Source: Thereva unica (Eukaryota > Arthropoda > Insecta > Diptera > Therevidae). From it: 64,000 nucleotides of DNA. Of this stretch, positions 52,712 to 63,612 are shown piece after piece (position 1 is the stretch's first letter; the number at the start of each line of letters is the position of its first letter). Below the pieces are notes generated by a model. It was not told the origin of the DNA, did no database searches, and worked only from the letters and a program-made list of their open reading frames with translations. Made by a program: the position numbers and the translations under genes. The stretch lies in contig CATLJY010000196.1 in assembly GCA_949987705.1 (NCBI GenBank), forward strand, positions 62,001-126,000. Direction: 5' to 3'.

Positions 52712-53373
52712 TTCGAGTCCTTCAATATCCCTAGCTGTATATCACCCAATACCGCACAGCAAGCATCTTGTGATAACAGCCCCGGAATTTTGTTAGTTTT
52801 GTTTTTATTTAGATTAATGAAAAATTGTCAAAAACTTGTTTATTTTTTTTCGAATTTACGTCATCATTTTATTTTGATAGGAATTTAAAAATGTCTTTCC
52901 TCTAAACCAAATTTCTCTTATTTACTCTAAATTCCTCTAAAAGAAAATTCTAATTTCTGTGAACTCATATCTTGTAATTTTAGGAGCGACTGTCTACATA
53001 TGACGCGCTTCGGAAGACACCGTACAATGACGCGTTAAAACACCGGTACTTGTACGCACACTGTTAGACTCTAATTTATATTCCTCTAATTTCTCTAATG
53101 CAATACAACCAATTTCTACAACTAGAAAACAAAAGGAATTTTTCCCTTGAACACAATCTCTAATTAAATTCCATTAAAATAATTTATTTTTAATACGTCA
53201 AAATTTGTACTTACCTCTAATTTTCTCAACTCCTAACCTTTATTTTTCACACCCTCTAGTCCTCTAGTTCTCTTACTCTATCACTCTTTCTAACAAACTT
53301 CTAACTGCTCACTTTATTTTTTCTAAGGTTTTTTTATTATCTATATTCTATTATGGCGCAGTGGAAACGTACC

Positions 53374-53387
53374 CTGGGCCCATAACC
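53374..53387 (-). other. copia primer-binding site
   Basis: GGTTATGGGCCCAG on the minus strand, directly after the 5' LTR. This is the initiator tRNA-Met internal-fragment site known from Drosophila copia. Confidence 0.85.
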
Positions 53388-53633
53388 TTTTGGAATTAAT
53401 TTATTTAATGCACAATAAAAACAACTAAACTTTTAATGTAATATATTTATTCCTTTTATCCAGGGAACAACAATAAAAAACGCCTTTAACTCACGGAAGC
53501 TTCAGCTAGAAGTGAGGAAAACAAAAACCAGTGAACAATTTAAAAAAACCCGAGTGCTTTGATTTTCAGCAACAGCGTATTTTGTGGAGTGAATTTTAGG
53601 GTTGCCAAGACGCAACAAAGTCAACTTCTAACA
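53388..53633 (-). repeat. copia 5' LTR
   Basis: 246 bp, nearly identical to the 3' LTR at 38,756. It would hold the promoter; a likely RNA-end signal AATAAA occurs in neither a unique nor a decisive position, so I do not place U3/R/U5 borders. Confidence 0.9.
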
Positions 53634-54040
53634 CCAATGAACGCCGCGGTTGCTATGCCTTGCCAGATCAAATAAACTTCGTGTTCGATTTGGGAAATTT
53701 TTTGCTGTTCAGCTGTATAATATTTTAACACATAAGTATGTTTTATTTGTTTTATATTTTATAACTAGCATAAAACCCGCGTGCCTTGCAACGCCTTTAA
53801 ATAAAAACTGTTTATTATGTGCACTGTTTTCCTGAAAAAAAAAACAAACGAAAAAGTCAGCTGTTATTATCCCTAAAAAAGGTTTATTATAGTGAATTTT
53901 TTTAATAAACATGGTAAACAAATTGCTGCGTATATCACCTCTGCTCAAGAAATCTGCAAGTTTTGAAGCAGAGATTGGCGTGTATATGTCATCAAGAGAA
54001 GTGACAAAGGAATCCTAAATAAAGTGAATTCCGAGTCATT

Positions 54041-55020
54041 CATTTCCACGTGATAATAGGGATGCACTGTCAAAATTTCAGCCCCAGCGGTTTGGGTTAA
54101 CTCCATTTCACCCCTTTAGGGGATGAAATTCGAAAAATCGCTTCTTAGTGGATGTCCACGTCATTATAGGGATGCACTGTCAAAATTTCAGCCCTATAGC
54201 TCCAGCGGTTTGGGTAAACCCCATTTCATCCCCTTATGGGATGAATTTCGAAAAATCGCTCTATAGTGGATGTCCACGCCATTATAGGAATGCACTGTCA
54301 AAATTTCAGCCCTATAGCTCAGGCGGTTTGGGTAAACCCCATTTCCCCCCTTTTAGGGGATGAATTTCGAAAAATCGCCTTTTAGTGGATGTCCAAGTCA
54401 TTATTGGGATGCACTGTCAAAATTTCAGCTCTACAGCTCCAGTGGTTTGGGTTAACCCCATTTCACCCCCTTAGGGGATGAATTTCGCAAAATCGCTTTA
54501 TAGTGGATGTCCACGTCATTATAGGGATGCATTGTCGAAATTTCAGCCCTATAGCTCCAGCGGTTTTGGGTTGACCCCATTTCACCCCCTTAGGGGATGA
54601 ATTTCAAAAAATCGCTTCTTATTGGATGTCCACGTCATTATAAGGATGCACTGTCAAAATTTCAACCCTATAGCTCCAGCAATCTTGGGTTGACCCCATC
54701 TCACCCCCTTAGGGGATGAATTTCGAAAAATCGCTTCTTAGTGGATGTTCACGTCATTATGGGGATGCACTGTCAAAATTTCAGCCCTGTAGCTCCAGCG
54801 GGATAGGTAAACCCTATTTCACCCCCTAAGGGGATGAATTTCGAAAAATCGCTTCTTAGTGGATGTTCACGTCATGATAGGGATGCACTGTCAAAATTTC
54901 AGCCCCATAGCTCCAGCTGTTTTGGGTTGACCCCATTTCACCCCCTTAGGGAATGAATTTCGCAAAATCGCTAGGGATCTACGGTCAACATGTCAGCCCT
55001 TTAGCTCTAGTGGTTTAGGT
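54041..55020. repeat. 118-bp minisatellite, about 8 units
   Basis: Each unit holds TGCACTGTCAAAATTTCAGC, a TATAGCTCCAGCGG phrase, CCCATTTCACCCCCTTAGGG and GAATTTCGAAAAATCGCT. Unit anchors fall at 54,063, 54,173, 54,291, 54,410, 54,528, 54,647, 54,766 and 54,884, spaced 110 then 118-119 bases, with a decayed ninth unit after 54,970. Confidence 0.85.
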
Positions 55021-55798
55021 TGTGCGTTGTCAGTCCCAGTTACTTTTTATACAATAGAAAATACTTAAAAAGAATATGCAAACCAATTTGTTTGCAATTG
55101 CAAACCATTAAAGTGTACTTACTTTCTCAAATACACTGTAATTGTTTAAGAAAACACTGGCACTGTTAAACTTTTAAAAATTAAAACAAACACCACCAGG
55201 CTAATGTTAATTTTTTTCTATCACATAAACAAAACAAAAAATTATTTAAAAAAAATAACACTTGTACGGATAACGACCAAATACCAGCGTGTTCAATTTT
55301 AAATTGAGGATATTTCTAAAATAACTGATATTTAAATACTCGTACCATAACATATCTGATGTTACCAATTCATTCAGGATGCAACAGGAAAAGCCCTCTT
55401 TTTTATTGCTTTGCACCCTTTCCTAATAACTCACCGTAAAAAACAAAAACCCAGGGAACAGATGAAACAGGTAAAAAACTTCGAGGGAATACAGTCCCTT
55501 AATTTTATTACTTTGTATACCTACTGGAAACGTATCATAAAAACTCAGTTTCTGAAAATTTGCTTTACTACTTCTGCTGCCGTATTTGATGTTTTACCTT
55601 TTTTCTTCGGACAGTATTTTTTTTCAGGCCTTTCTGAGATTTGAAACAAATAATTTTAAACCAGAATTGTCTAATCTTTCAATTGGTGGCATTAATAATG
55701 TTCTACGATATACATTAGCCGAGATATCAGGCGTAGAGCGTAAGAAATGGTGAAAAATCGTACTAATTAATTAATTAAAAAAAAACTAATCAAAATAG

Positions 55799-56567
55799 TG
55801 TTATAAATATAAAAGGTACAGTCTCCGGAAAATCCCGGCATAGCCATAAAAGTTCACTAACCCGTCCCTTTATGAAATAATACGCTGTCACAACAGGCTT
55901 GGTGCATGTACTTTCCAGGAATCTAAATCGTTTTATTGCCGGTCCAGGCAGAGGACCGGCAGTAAAATCAATGGATATGGAAAATGAACTCGGCGGAAAA
56001 GATCAAAGCCGGCTAGAGTAGCTAAATTCGTAAGGTTAGGTAAAAAGGTGGTGGAAACTTAACAGGGGTTGTATGAATGGAGGTTTTACTTCTTCATTCT
56101 AGTAGTGAATTCCGGGCGACAAAGTCGTATTTTAAATATTCCTAAATTAAATAGACGGTGAGGTTTTAAAATAATACCATTATTTAGATTCTGTAGTGTT
56201 TGTCAAGTGAGTGCATGGTTGAATGAATTCGGGTACCACGTCGGTGTATGGCACGGTGGTACATGTGTGGTCAGCCCCACGTCGGTGTAGGTCACGGTGG
56301 ACTGTCTTGGCCGTTTTGGGCGGTTGGGCTTCACGACGGTGTATGTCACGGTGGACCTCATCCCCCTATCTCGGCGGGGCTAAAATGCCGCAGTGTGCTT
56401 GTGTGTGAATGTATTATGTATTATTTTGAACCTACTGAGTTATACTCATACATGGTTTCTATATTTTCAGGACCACAAGACTGAGTGCAAGGAGGAATTA
56501 ACCTTTTGACGAAAAATGTTTTATATTAAATAAAAAAAAAGAAAGACTAAATTTGTATTTGCTTATT
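55799..56567. mobile_element. 769-bp insertion within the Helitron
   Basis: The sister copy at 63,613 joins directly across this point. AATAG occurs at 55,794-55,798 and 56,568-56,572, a 5-bp target duplication. The insert starts TGTTATAAATATA, contains a perfect 8-bp hairpin GCCGGTCC/GGACCGGC at 55,938-55,960 and three CACGNCGGTGTA--GCACGGTGG repeats (56,237, 56,278, 56,332), and ends near an A-rich stretch. The 5-bp duplication and TG start allow a solo LTR, but the other end does not read CA. Class unknown. Confidence 0.6.
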
Positions 56568-56719
56568 AATAGCGAAAAACGGAAACTTACTTCCACCTTC
56601 TGGGGTATCCATGCATCTACAAAAAAAATCAGATTTCTATCTCTTCTAGTTTGGCTACAATGCGTGACGGTACGCACAAGCAGACACACAGACACACACT
56701 TTCTTTTATTAATATAGAT

Positions 56720-57640
56720 TGAGCTCAGTAATTTAAAAAATATCAAATTTCAAAGCATAAGCGGAACTCACCGCGCCCGTACCTTAATGGGCGGAATATC
56801 TAAGGATCGCCTAGGGTGGCAGAAATCCGCGCCCCTGATTATAGTTTTCTGAGCGCTTATTCTCTAGCTGTGAAAAGTCTAGTCCAGGCACTCTAGTCAA
56901 AATTTTACTAAAACCGTGTCAAATCAATCAATCAATAGAAATAATTTGTTTTTGAAGTGTGCTGTTTGAATTGTCCTGCCCGCGAACACCTATGAAAAGT
57001 GGCGCAAATTCCCGGGTAAACTCGGAAAATTGATTTTCCATATCAATAACGTGAACGGGGTTGAAATTTTCGATATAATGTATAAGAATAACTTGTAGAG
57101 CATTTTTTTTGTCGATTATAACGTCACAAATAGACACCTTCCTATTTTTTCCCAGAATCCGAATCTGCAATGGGGGGGCCCATTATGATTTTCAAATGCA
57201 GGGGCGGGGGTAGAATTTTACGCTGCTGTCTATTGCTGAAGCTCGCCCAAAATTTGCTATGCTCTAGCCAAAGGGCTACATGTTCTTACTTTGACGTGAC
57301 GTCACATATTTTGCAATTTTACATCTAGAAATTATTAAATTAAAACAGCTGCTCCGAAATTACTGTTATTTCAATTTAAATTATTTTTTAATGGCTTTAT
57401 TTAGCTTGACCTCGTATATTTGTTTGTTTGTTTCTTTGGTTTCAATTTTGCGACAGTTTTTTCAATTTCTTCTATTAGCCGATTCTTAAGAAACTTTGCA
57501 CACCCATTGAGTTCCCGTGACAAAGCAATCTGACAATTTTTAAAAAACTAAAATGGGCATTATTGAAACTGTTGTCAAAATTAGAAAATTTAAAATGGCG
57601 CTGGCAATATGGTATGCATAACTAATATGCGTTCCACATA
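56720..57640. other. No recognisable feature
   Basis: Unassigned sequence between the Helitron and the helicase relic. It includes CAATCAATCAATC near 56,927 and a run of GTTTGTTTGTTT near 57,420. Confidence 0.35.
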
Positions 57641-57649
57641 TTAGAGCAA

Positions 57650-58445
57650 GTTGAGCCTATTAAGTTAGAAAAAGAAGAAGATGTACCACGCTTGTCCATG
57701 AACGAAAACCAGTTCCATTCGGCTCAACGAGCTATGAATGCTGATCAAAGAGAAATATTTAGGATTGTAACCAAATCCATTCAAACTGGGAACCGAATTA
57801 TTTGAAATCATAGCGAATCTAAAATTGCTCTATAAAAAATAAAACCACGCGAGTTAAATTTGCTAAAATTGAAATAAAATTGTTAGTAATTGTAAGGGTT
57901 GTAATTTGATAGTAATGTTTTTAATTATTGAACCCAAATCTTTGAATTCCACATGAAGAAAGATGGCGAAAGATTGAGAATATTATTAGGAGCCATCGAA
58001 TATCGAAAGGATTGATAAACGGCTACATCACAAAGATTGTATGGCCTCAGTTTCGTCGAACGCAAATGTATGAAACGGATCATCTGTTCAAATTGATTTT
58101 GAAAGGGGCGGCGTACACCTTATCCATCCTAAAGCCCTACAATTTCCAGCAAAGTTTAATTATGGAACGGCCGACAGAAGGATGTGGCCAATAATTTTGT
58201 CATGGGCCTCCACTGTCGTCCATAAAATGCAGAGTAGTACTGTTGACCATGGTGTAGTGTATTTGGGATCCAAATTCTTTGAGGAAGGTCAAGCGTATGT
58301 AGCACTGTGTAGCATTAAGTCGGGTAAGGGCTTTTGAAGGGCTAGGTATTGAGGAGCTTGATTGTCAGAAATTAACGTAAGAAACCGTGGAATAAAGATG
58401 AAATGAGAGAGTTGAAAAGGATGAGGAGTTTGCATAATGATACGA
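57650..58445 (+). pseudogene. PIF1-type helicase relic (probably Helitron)
   Basis: The 5' piece RAMNADQREIFRIVTKSIQT is the LN--Q--IF-----I start of PIF1-like helicases. The Walker motifs are missing. The 3' piece, after INGYITKIVWPQF near 58,010, reads FNYGTADRRMWPIILSWAST, then VHKMQSSTVDHGVVYLGSKF and EEGQAYVALCSIKSG, with GLGIEELDCQKLT in another frame: helicase motifs V and VI. Stops and a large internal gap show it is dead. Helitron RepHel is the likely source because two Helitron copies lie nearby; a polydnavirus- or host-type PIF1 origin cannot be excluded. Confidence 0.65.
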
Positions 58446-58479
58446 GCCGAAGATCAAACTAAAAACTAGAAAATAAAAA

Positions 58480-60765
58480 AATAGGTAAAAAATCTTTTAA
58501 GTTAAATGGTTTTATTTGAAATTATAAGATGTACCAAATCTGGAAAGCATAAACTTCTTGAGATTCTGATGTCTGGTAAGAAAGCGTGCAATAGCAGCCG
58601 TGCTGTTTTCTCATGTCGTATGCCACGGGGCACTTTGTGTCGCTGCGTCAACGGATTAAGTAATACTTTTAACGGACTAAAATAAAAACATGGGGCACAT
58701 AAAAACCAGTATACCCATTGTATAATTAAATAATAACGGCTTGTCTATAGAAAAGCGTGGAAACACCAAAAATATATTTCAAATTCGCATTGTAATTGCA
58801 TATAGTATCGATTTGCATTTTGTACTGACTTTTGCCTATGCTTAAACGCAACCCCCTATATACGCGAATTTCACTTAACGCGAGTTTTCGTGGAACGTCG
58901 ACGGTCGTCCTAATCCCTCCCCCTTAACGTGTGACGTAATTTATGGATCACCCCTTACTCCCTCCCATCATACGATTTTTTGATCGTCTAACAAAAATCT
59001 ATCAATACCCCCAGCTTTGTTAACTTAGCAAATACACCCTGTATAACGGAAGAACAATCAGTAGTTTAAAATTATTAGACAAACTCGTATTGTAAAAGGG
59101 GAAACTGTAAAATTCGGAGTGGCGAAGAGGTATAAAATAAAACAACCAATACCGTCTCACTGATTGATTACTGCATTAAGAGTTACCTACTGTACATTCA
59201 TTTATTTGTTATCTCATCGATATTTTATGCATTCCAAACTTCGCCAACTTTACTTTACACCACTAACTTCGTTCATAACTTTCTTTCCACTTTCCAATAT
59301 TGTTATTTTTCTGTTAATCTTTTTAGGAACTCATTGAATTTATAATCATTTGTCGTCAATGAAAGCTTGTGGCGAATTCATTATAACTTTCGCCAACTCC
59401 TCCATTATAGTGCTGAAAAATTCATGTGTTCTAAGTTTCACATTTCCGCCACCAGGGGAAAAGATTCTGTGAATATCAATTATATTTCTCACTCACTACA
59501 ATCCTTCCGTGTTTTGATTCTGGACAGTTTGGCATTCCAAAAATAGCATTCCTGTTTTGGGTGTATTTTTCGTGAGAATGTCCTTCCAATTTTGTTGGTA
59601 TATATTTCCATGTTTACTCCCCCGAAGCAAATTACGCATTAAATTTTCGCGGATAACGCCAAACCCCCAGGCTGCTTCCCGCTGAACCCTGAGGCAAAGA
59701 CTTACCATAATTTTTTAATAATATGTCACTGTCAGAGCGGGCACATCAGTGATGACAGACTGAGCAAATTTATGTACTCATTCCTCTGCAGTAAACGGAC
59801 CAAGCACCAAGACTTTCTTGTCCCAGGACAAGGAGTCTACCTCGAGGCAGTTGCCATAAAAAAGGCAAATTTTCCTCAAAATAATTAATGCTATAAAATT
59901 ACACGTTTTCCGAGGCAAAAATCTTAATCATTTTTTGCTGTTTACTTTAAAAAATCAATCTTCTGAAGGGGATAACAATTTGAAACTCTGGACGAAAGCA
60001 TTAAATAAATCACCTCCTATCAGAAGAGATAATCCTCGGGAAAATTCATCTCCCCGATTTTTATTACGCAATAACATTTTTCATTTTATGTGTGACGTCA
60101 TACTGTCAGTGCGCTTGATTCGATTTCCCCTGCGGTCGATAAATGACATCATTCTCCTGGCATTATATGCAAAGGGAGGGGATGATTATATACAAAAATC
60201 ATCACGAACCAGATGGGGATAAAATTGACCTTTTCAGCATTTTTTTCATGCTCTTGTTTTTTTTCTAGCCAGGTGTTATTTTTATAGCTTTTGTTCGACG
60301 GGGGGCGGGGGTGCTTTTTTAGACAATAAAGATTTTGATGGTTCAAAAATAAATAATTACTCGTCAGGGGATAAACAAGGGTGAAGCAACGCCTTGTTTG
60401 GAGATAAAATAGAGGCGCACAATTGACACTTTTGAGGCTTTGTTTAAAGAATAACCGGAAAACCACCGCTGTTTAACAGAAAACCAAAACAAAAGTTTTT
60501 GTTGGATATGTTAAGGTGTTAAATACTTATTGAAGGCACTGGTGAACAAATACGGGCAATTAAAGTGCTGGATGAAAATGGGGATATGCTTTGCTTTGTT
60601 AAAATCAAATTAACCGCAAATCAACCCTTGCAGATTAAGTTCAGTTATTACACATAATGTATAAGTGTTGATTCGCGCTAGAGACCTTTTTTGAATTTTT
60701 GTTTATCCAATATTTCAATTCTATATTTTTAGGTGTTGACTCACTTTTGACACTCACTGTGTATA
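58480..60765. other. No recognisable gene; one shared repeat end
   Basis: No protein family recognised on either strand. TACGATTTTTTG and, about 70 bases on, TACACCCTGTATAA (58,970-59,046) recur together at 63,430-63,500, so they mark one repeat family. Confidence 0.35.
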
Positions 60766-60884
60766 TACAGTGGCTCAAACGCATAATGGGACAAGAGTAC
60801 TACGCACAACGAACAGTTATTTTTTCATAGAAAACAATGTCCGATATGTACTTAACGTAGCTTAAATTTTTTCTTTTTTTGCTG

Positions 60885-62357
60885 GGCTGGTCGTCCACTG
60901 GAAGCGTATTCGAGCGGCAACCCGCTTCGGCTACATGAGCGGCTACACGCGGCTATGCGCGACAGATCCAACATAAAGAATTTCATACAAACGTCGTCCA
61001 CTGCAAGCGACTTCGAGCGGGCGGCTATAGGCGTATTCGAGCGTGCCGCGCGAATCCAAATTAAAGGCCTTCACAGACCTGGGCGAAACTGCGGGAGCGG
61101 GAGCGGGAGCGGGAGCGAATCTTGGCGGGACTCTGCTGGAGCGAAAAATTATGAACCAATCACACCCAGCGTAGCGGGAACGAGTTCTTCCCGTAAAATT
61201 GTTTGATGCAAGGGTTAAGGGTGTTCTTTTAAAAATAAGAAAATTAAAGAAATAAAAATATATAAATAAGTAAAGTGAAGATTTAAAAATGTTTTACTCG
61301 GACGAAGACATTTGTTTTTAATTCCACGCCAATTTCATCCCAAATTTTATCTTTCTTATGAAAATTTTTATATTCAGGGCAAGATAAATCATATAAAATT
61401 GGGTTCACTTTTACTAATTCAATTAATTTTTCAACATACATCTTTTCTTCTTGCGGGAACTATGCGAATGACGGGAAAAACGGTGCATGCTGCGAACCGA
61501 AATTGAAACGCTGCAATCCCGCGTTCGCTACGTAGAATCGACGCGTCAGTGCGAATGGTTCCATATCCCGCCATAGGTTTGAGTCCCGCAAAAGTTTCGC
61601 TCCCGCTCCCGCTCCCGCAGTTTCGCCCTGGTCTGTGAAGGCCTTAATTTGGATCGGTTGCGCGTAGCCACTCGAACCAGGAAATAATTTTCTCCAAAGC
61701 CTTCTATATTTACAAATCATGCACTATGTGTGCGTGGGTGGTTGTATGAAATCTCAACGAGTTTAAGTAAAATATCAAAATCCTATTGGAATGAGGGAAG
61801 CAAGTTTTTCGTGCCCCAAAAAGTGTTGTTTTAAGTTAGTTAATAATTTCAAATAATAATTATTTTATCAAAATAAAAAAAGTGCAAAAAGGCCAAGGAT
61901 AAGTATAGTAAATTAGCAATTTAAATATCTTTTATTAATAGGATTCGTTTTCGGGATGTATGATGGTCCTGGTGGATCATCTTGTTCTCAGGTTACTGCT
62001 GTGTCGTTCGCAGGAGGAATAGTCTGTCTGAAGTTAGAATCCCTGCTCATAATTGGCGCTATGGCATCCAAAATTGGAATGTACTCCCCCTGGCACCTCC
62101 TCTTTTCTAAAATAGGGCTAATACAATATGTTCGTCTTTTTTTTATTGATTCTACGCCTCACTCACGAAGAATTTTCCATAAAATATTTATCCTCTTCTT
62201 CCATTAACATTATTAAGTCAAAGTTCACTTTAAACTGAGCAGCATGAAAAGCTTGCAGTGGACGACCCCTGTAGCGTGTAGCCGCGTATCTCAAAGCCGG
62301 TTGTAGCCGCCTGTAGCCGCTCATGTGCTCGAATGCGCTTCCAGTGGATGACCAGCC
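60885..62357. mobile_element. Palindromic-end element inside Tc1 leader
   Basis: GGCTGGTCGTCCACTGGAAG on the left is matched inverted on the right (CTTCCAGTGGATGACCAGCC), followed by GCTACA/TGTAGC-rich sub-terminal repeats. It holds a second inverted-repeat unit at about 61,054-61,654. No transposase and no clear target duplication. About 1.47 kb. Confidence 0.65.
61054..61654. mobile_element. Inner MITE with GGGAGC hexamer arrays at both ends
   Basis: ATCCAAATTAAAGGCCTTCA and its inverse bound a 600-bp unit; each arm continues with CAGACC-GGGCGAAACTGC and then (GGGAGC)n on the left and its inverse (GCTCCC)n on the right. The hexamer runs have similar copy number in both arms. Non-coding centre. 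Confidence 0.65.
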
Positions 62358-62509
62358 TAATGGGACAAAAATAAAATTATAGAAAAAAAAACGTTCTCCA
62401 GTAACCGTTAGTCACATTTTTTTCGTGTTGACGCGTGAAACTTCTTTGTTGTCGTTTTTGTTATCAGTCGCGAGGGTTTTGTTGAAGGAATAATATCGAA
62501 TTAAGTGAA

Positions 62510-62983
62510 ATGGCTCCTAAAGGAAAACAAACTCTGTATGAAGAAAGACAAGTAATGATTAAGTTATCTCTTGAAGGGCATACAGTTCGGAAAATCAGTG
62601 AGATGGTGGGTCGCAGTCGTTCTACGGTTCAGAATGTCCTGACCAGATATCGCAACGAGAACAGAACTGAAAATAAATCACGGGAAGGTCAAGGAAAGGT
62701 TTTAAATGATCGCGAAGAACGCCAAATTTTGAGGGAAATCAACAACAATCCATTCAAAAGGGCGAAAGAGCTCAACACCTTCGTCCGGGAAAATTTTGAC
62801 AAACATGTTTGTGTTTGCGATGAGACTATTCGCAATGTATTGCGTAAACATGAATTTCACGCCCGAATTGCGCGAAAAAAGCCCTTTATCAGCCCTAAAA
62901 ATAAAAACCTTCGATTAAAATTTGCGAAAGAATACGTACTGAAACCAAATAGTTTCTGGGAAAAGGTAAATAACTCCATATGA
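62510..62983 (+). pseudogene. Tc1-like transposase, DNA-binding half only
   Basis: MAPKGKQTLYEERQVMIKLS, then EGHTVRKISEMVGRSRSTVQ (first helix-turn-helix) and NNPFKRAKELNTFVRENF with CVCDETIRNVLRKHEFHARI (second helix-turn-helix), up to LRLKFAKEYVLKPNSFWEKV. These are the paired-like DNA-binding domains of Tc1 transposases. The DD34E catalytic domain should begin directly after WEKV but is absent: three foreign codons and a stop follow at a GGTAAATAA, which could also be read as a splice donor. About 150 of the usual ~340 residues remain. Confidence 0.8.
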
Positions 62984-62999
62984 GACATGAATTCTTTGA

Positions 63000-63612
63000 C
63001 TATTTTTTGTTTTAAATTGAAGGTTCTATATGGGTGTTTCCATAAAATTAGGGCGACTTTTGAAAGTAATTTGTCTTCATAATATTTAAGATGCTATTGC
63101 ATTTCCTAATAGTGGATATAATGCGTGATTAATTTGTTTTGTCATACCTAAAGGGGCCAGTCACTTTATGTAGAATTTTATGAGAAATTTTGAGTTTTGC
63201 GAATTTAGGTGAACAAACTCAGGTTTGACGACTCATAACAATGGGCGTTGGTGGGTTGAAACCTTAACTTTTACAGTTTTAGATAGGTGGGAGTATTCTG
63301 CGTAGATTGCTGCCTTATTTATGAAAATATCTAATAGGGTTAAAAAAAAAGTAAAATGTAAACTTCTATCAAAAAAGTTTCAAAAAGGCCCTAGCGGCTA
63401 AACCTTTATGATTCTCCCGCCCCCACCTATACGATTTTTTGTTCGTATATCCAAGACCTATCCGCAGCCAGGCGTTTTGGCATTTTCACTGATACACCCT
63501 GTATAATTATAAGTGAACGCCAGCCCCTGACCACTCTCGTCAGTCTTTAGCAGCATTAACAGCTAGGGCCTGACGGTCTAGGGACTGACGATTCTGAGTA
63601 AAACTTTAATCT
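63000..63612. other. No recognisable gene; contains TACACCCTGTATAA repeat end
   Basis: Unassigned. The stretch 63,430-63,500 shares TACGATTTTTTG and TACACCCTGTATAA with 58,970-59,046. Confidence 0.35.

Larger units (their letters stand above)
38756..53633 (-). mobile_element. Ty1/copia retrotransposon, 14.9 kb with nested insertions
   Basis: CCAAT flanks both ends (38,751-38,755 and 53,634-53,638). LTRs lie at 38,756-39,002 and 53,388-53,633, reading TGTTAGAAG at their starts on the minus strand. The primer-binding site GGTTATGGGCCCAG directly follows the 5' LTR, and a polypurine tract AAAGGGAGGGAG precedes the 3' LTR. The gene order gag-protease-integrase-RT-RNase H is that of copia. Insertions: foldback 42,232-44,172, Helitron 44,740-46,748, LINE 48,088-51,883. 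Stops and frameshifts in gag and pol make it non-autonomous. Confidence 0.9.
53765..56718 (-). mobile_element. Non-autonomous Helitron with minisatellite
   Basis: On the minus strand it starts TCTATATTAATAAAAGAAAG and ends GCGGGTTTTATGCTAG; the flanks are A before the 5' end and T after the 3' end, as expected. The final 30 bases match the Helitron at 44,740 almost exactly. It contains a 118-bp minisatellite (54,041-55,020) and a 769-bp insertion (55,799-56,567) that is absent from the sister copy starting at 63,613. No Rep/helicase frame is present. Confidence 0.85.
60768..62983 (+). mobile_element. Tc1-like element, interrupted and truncated
   Basis: After TA, the end CAGTGGCTCAAACGCATAAT followed by GGGACA is a Tc1-type terminus. 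The transposase N-terminus begins at 62,510. A palindromic element (60,885-62,357) splits the leader. Sequence after 62,983 no longer reads as transposase and no right-hand terminal repeat is seen, so the 3' half is lost. Confidence 0.7.

Noticed and set aside
54148..54363. 71-codon repetitive frame in the minisatellite
   Set aside because: It follows from a unit length that happens to keep frame over two units; adjoining units break it.
56223..56484. GC-rich overlapping frames with Trp/Arg/Gly repeats
   Set aside because: They are translations of the three CACG-CGGTGTA repeats and resemble no protein.
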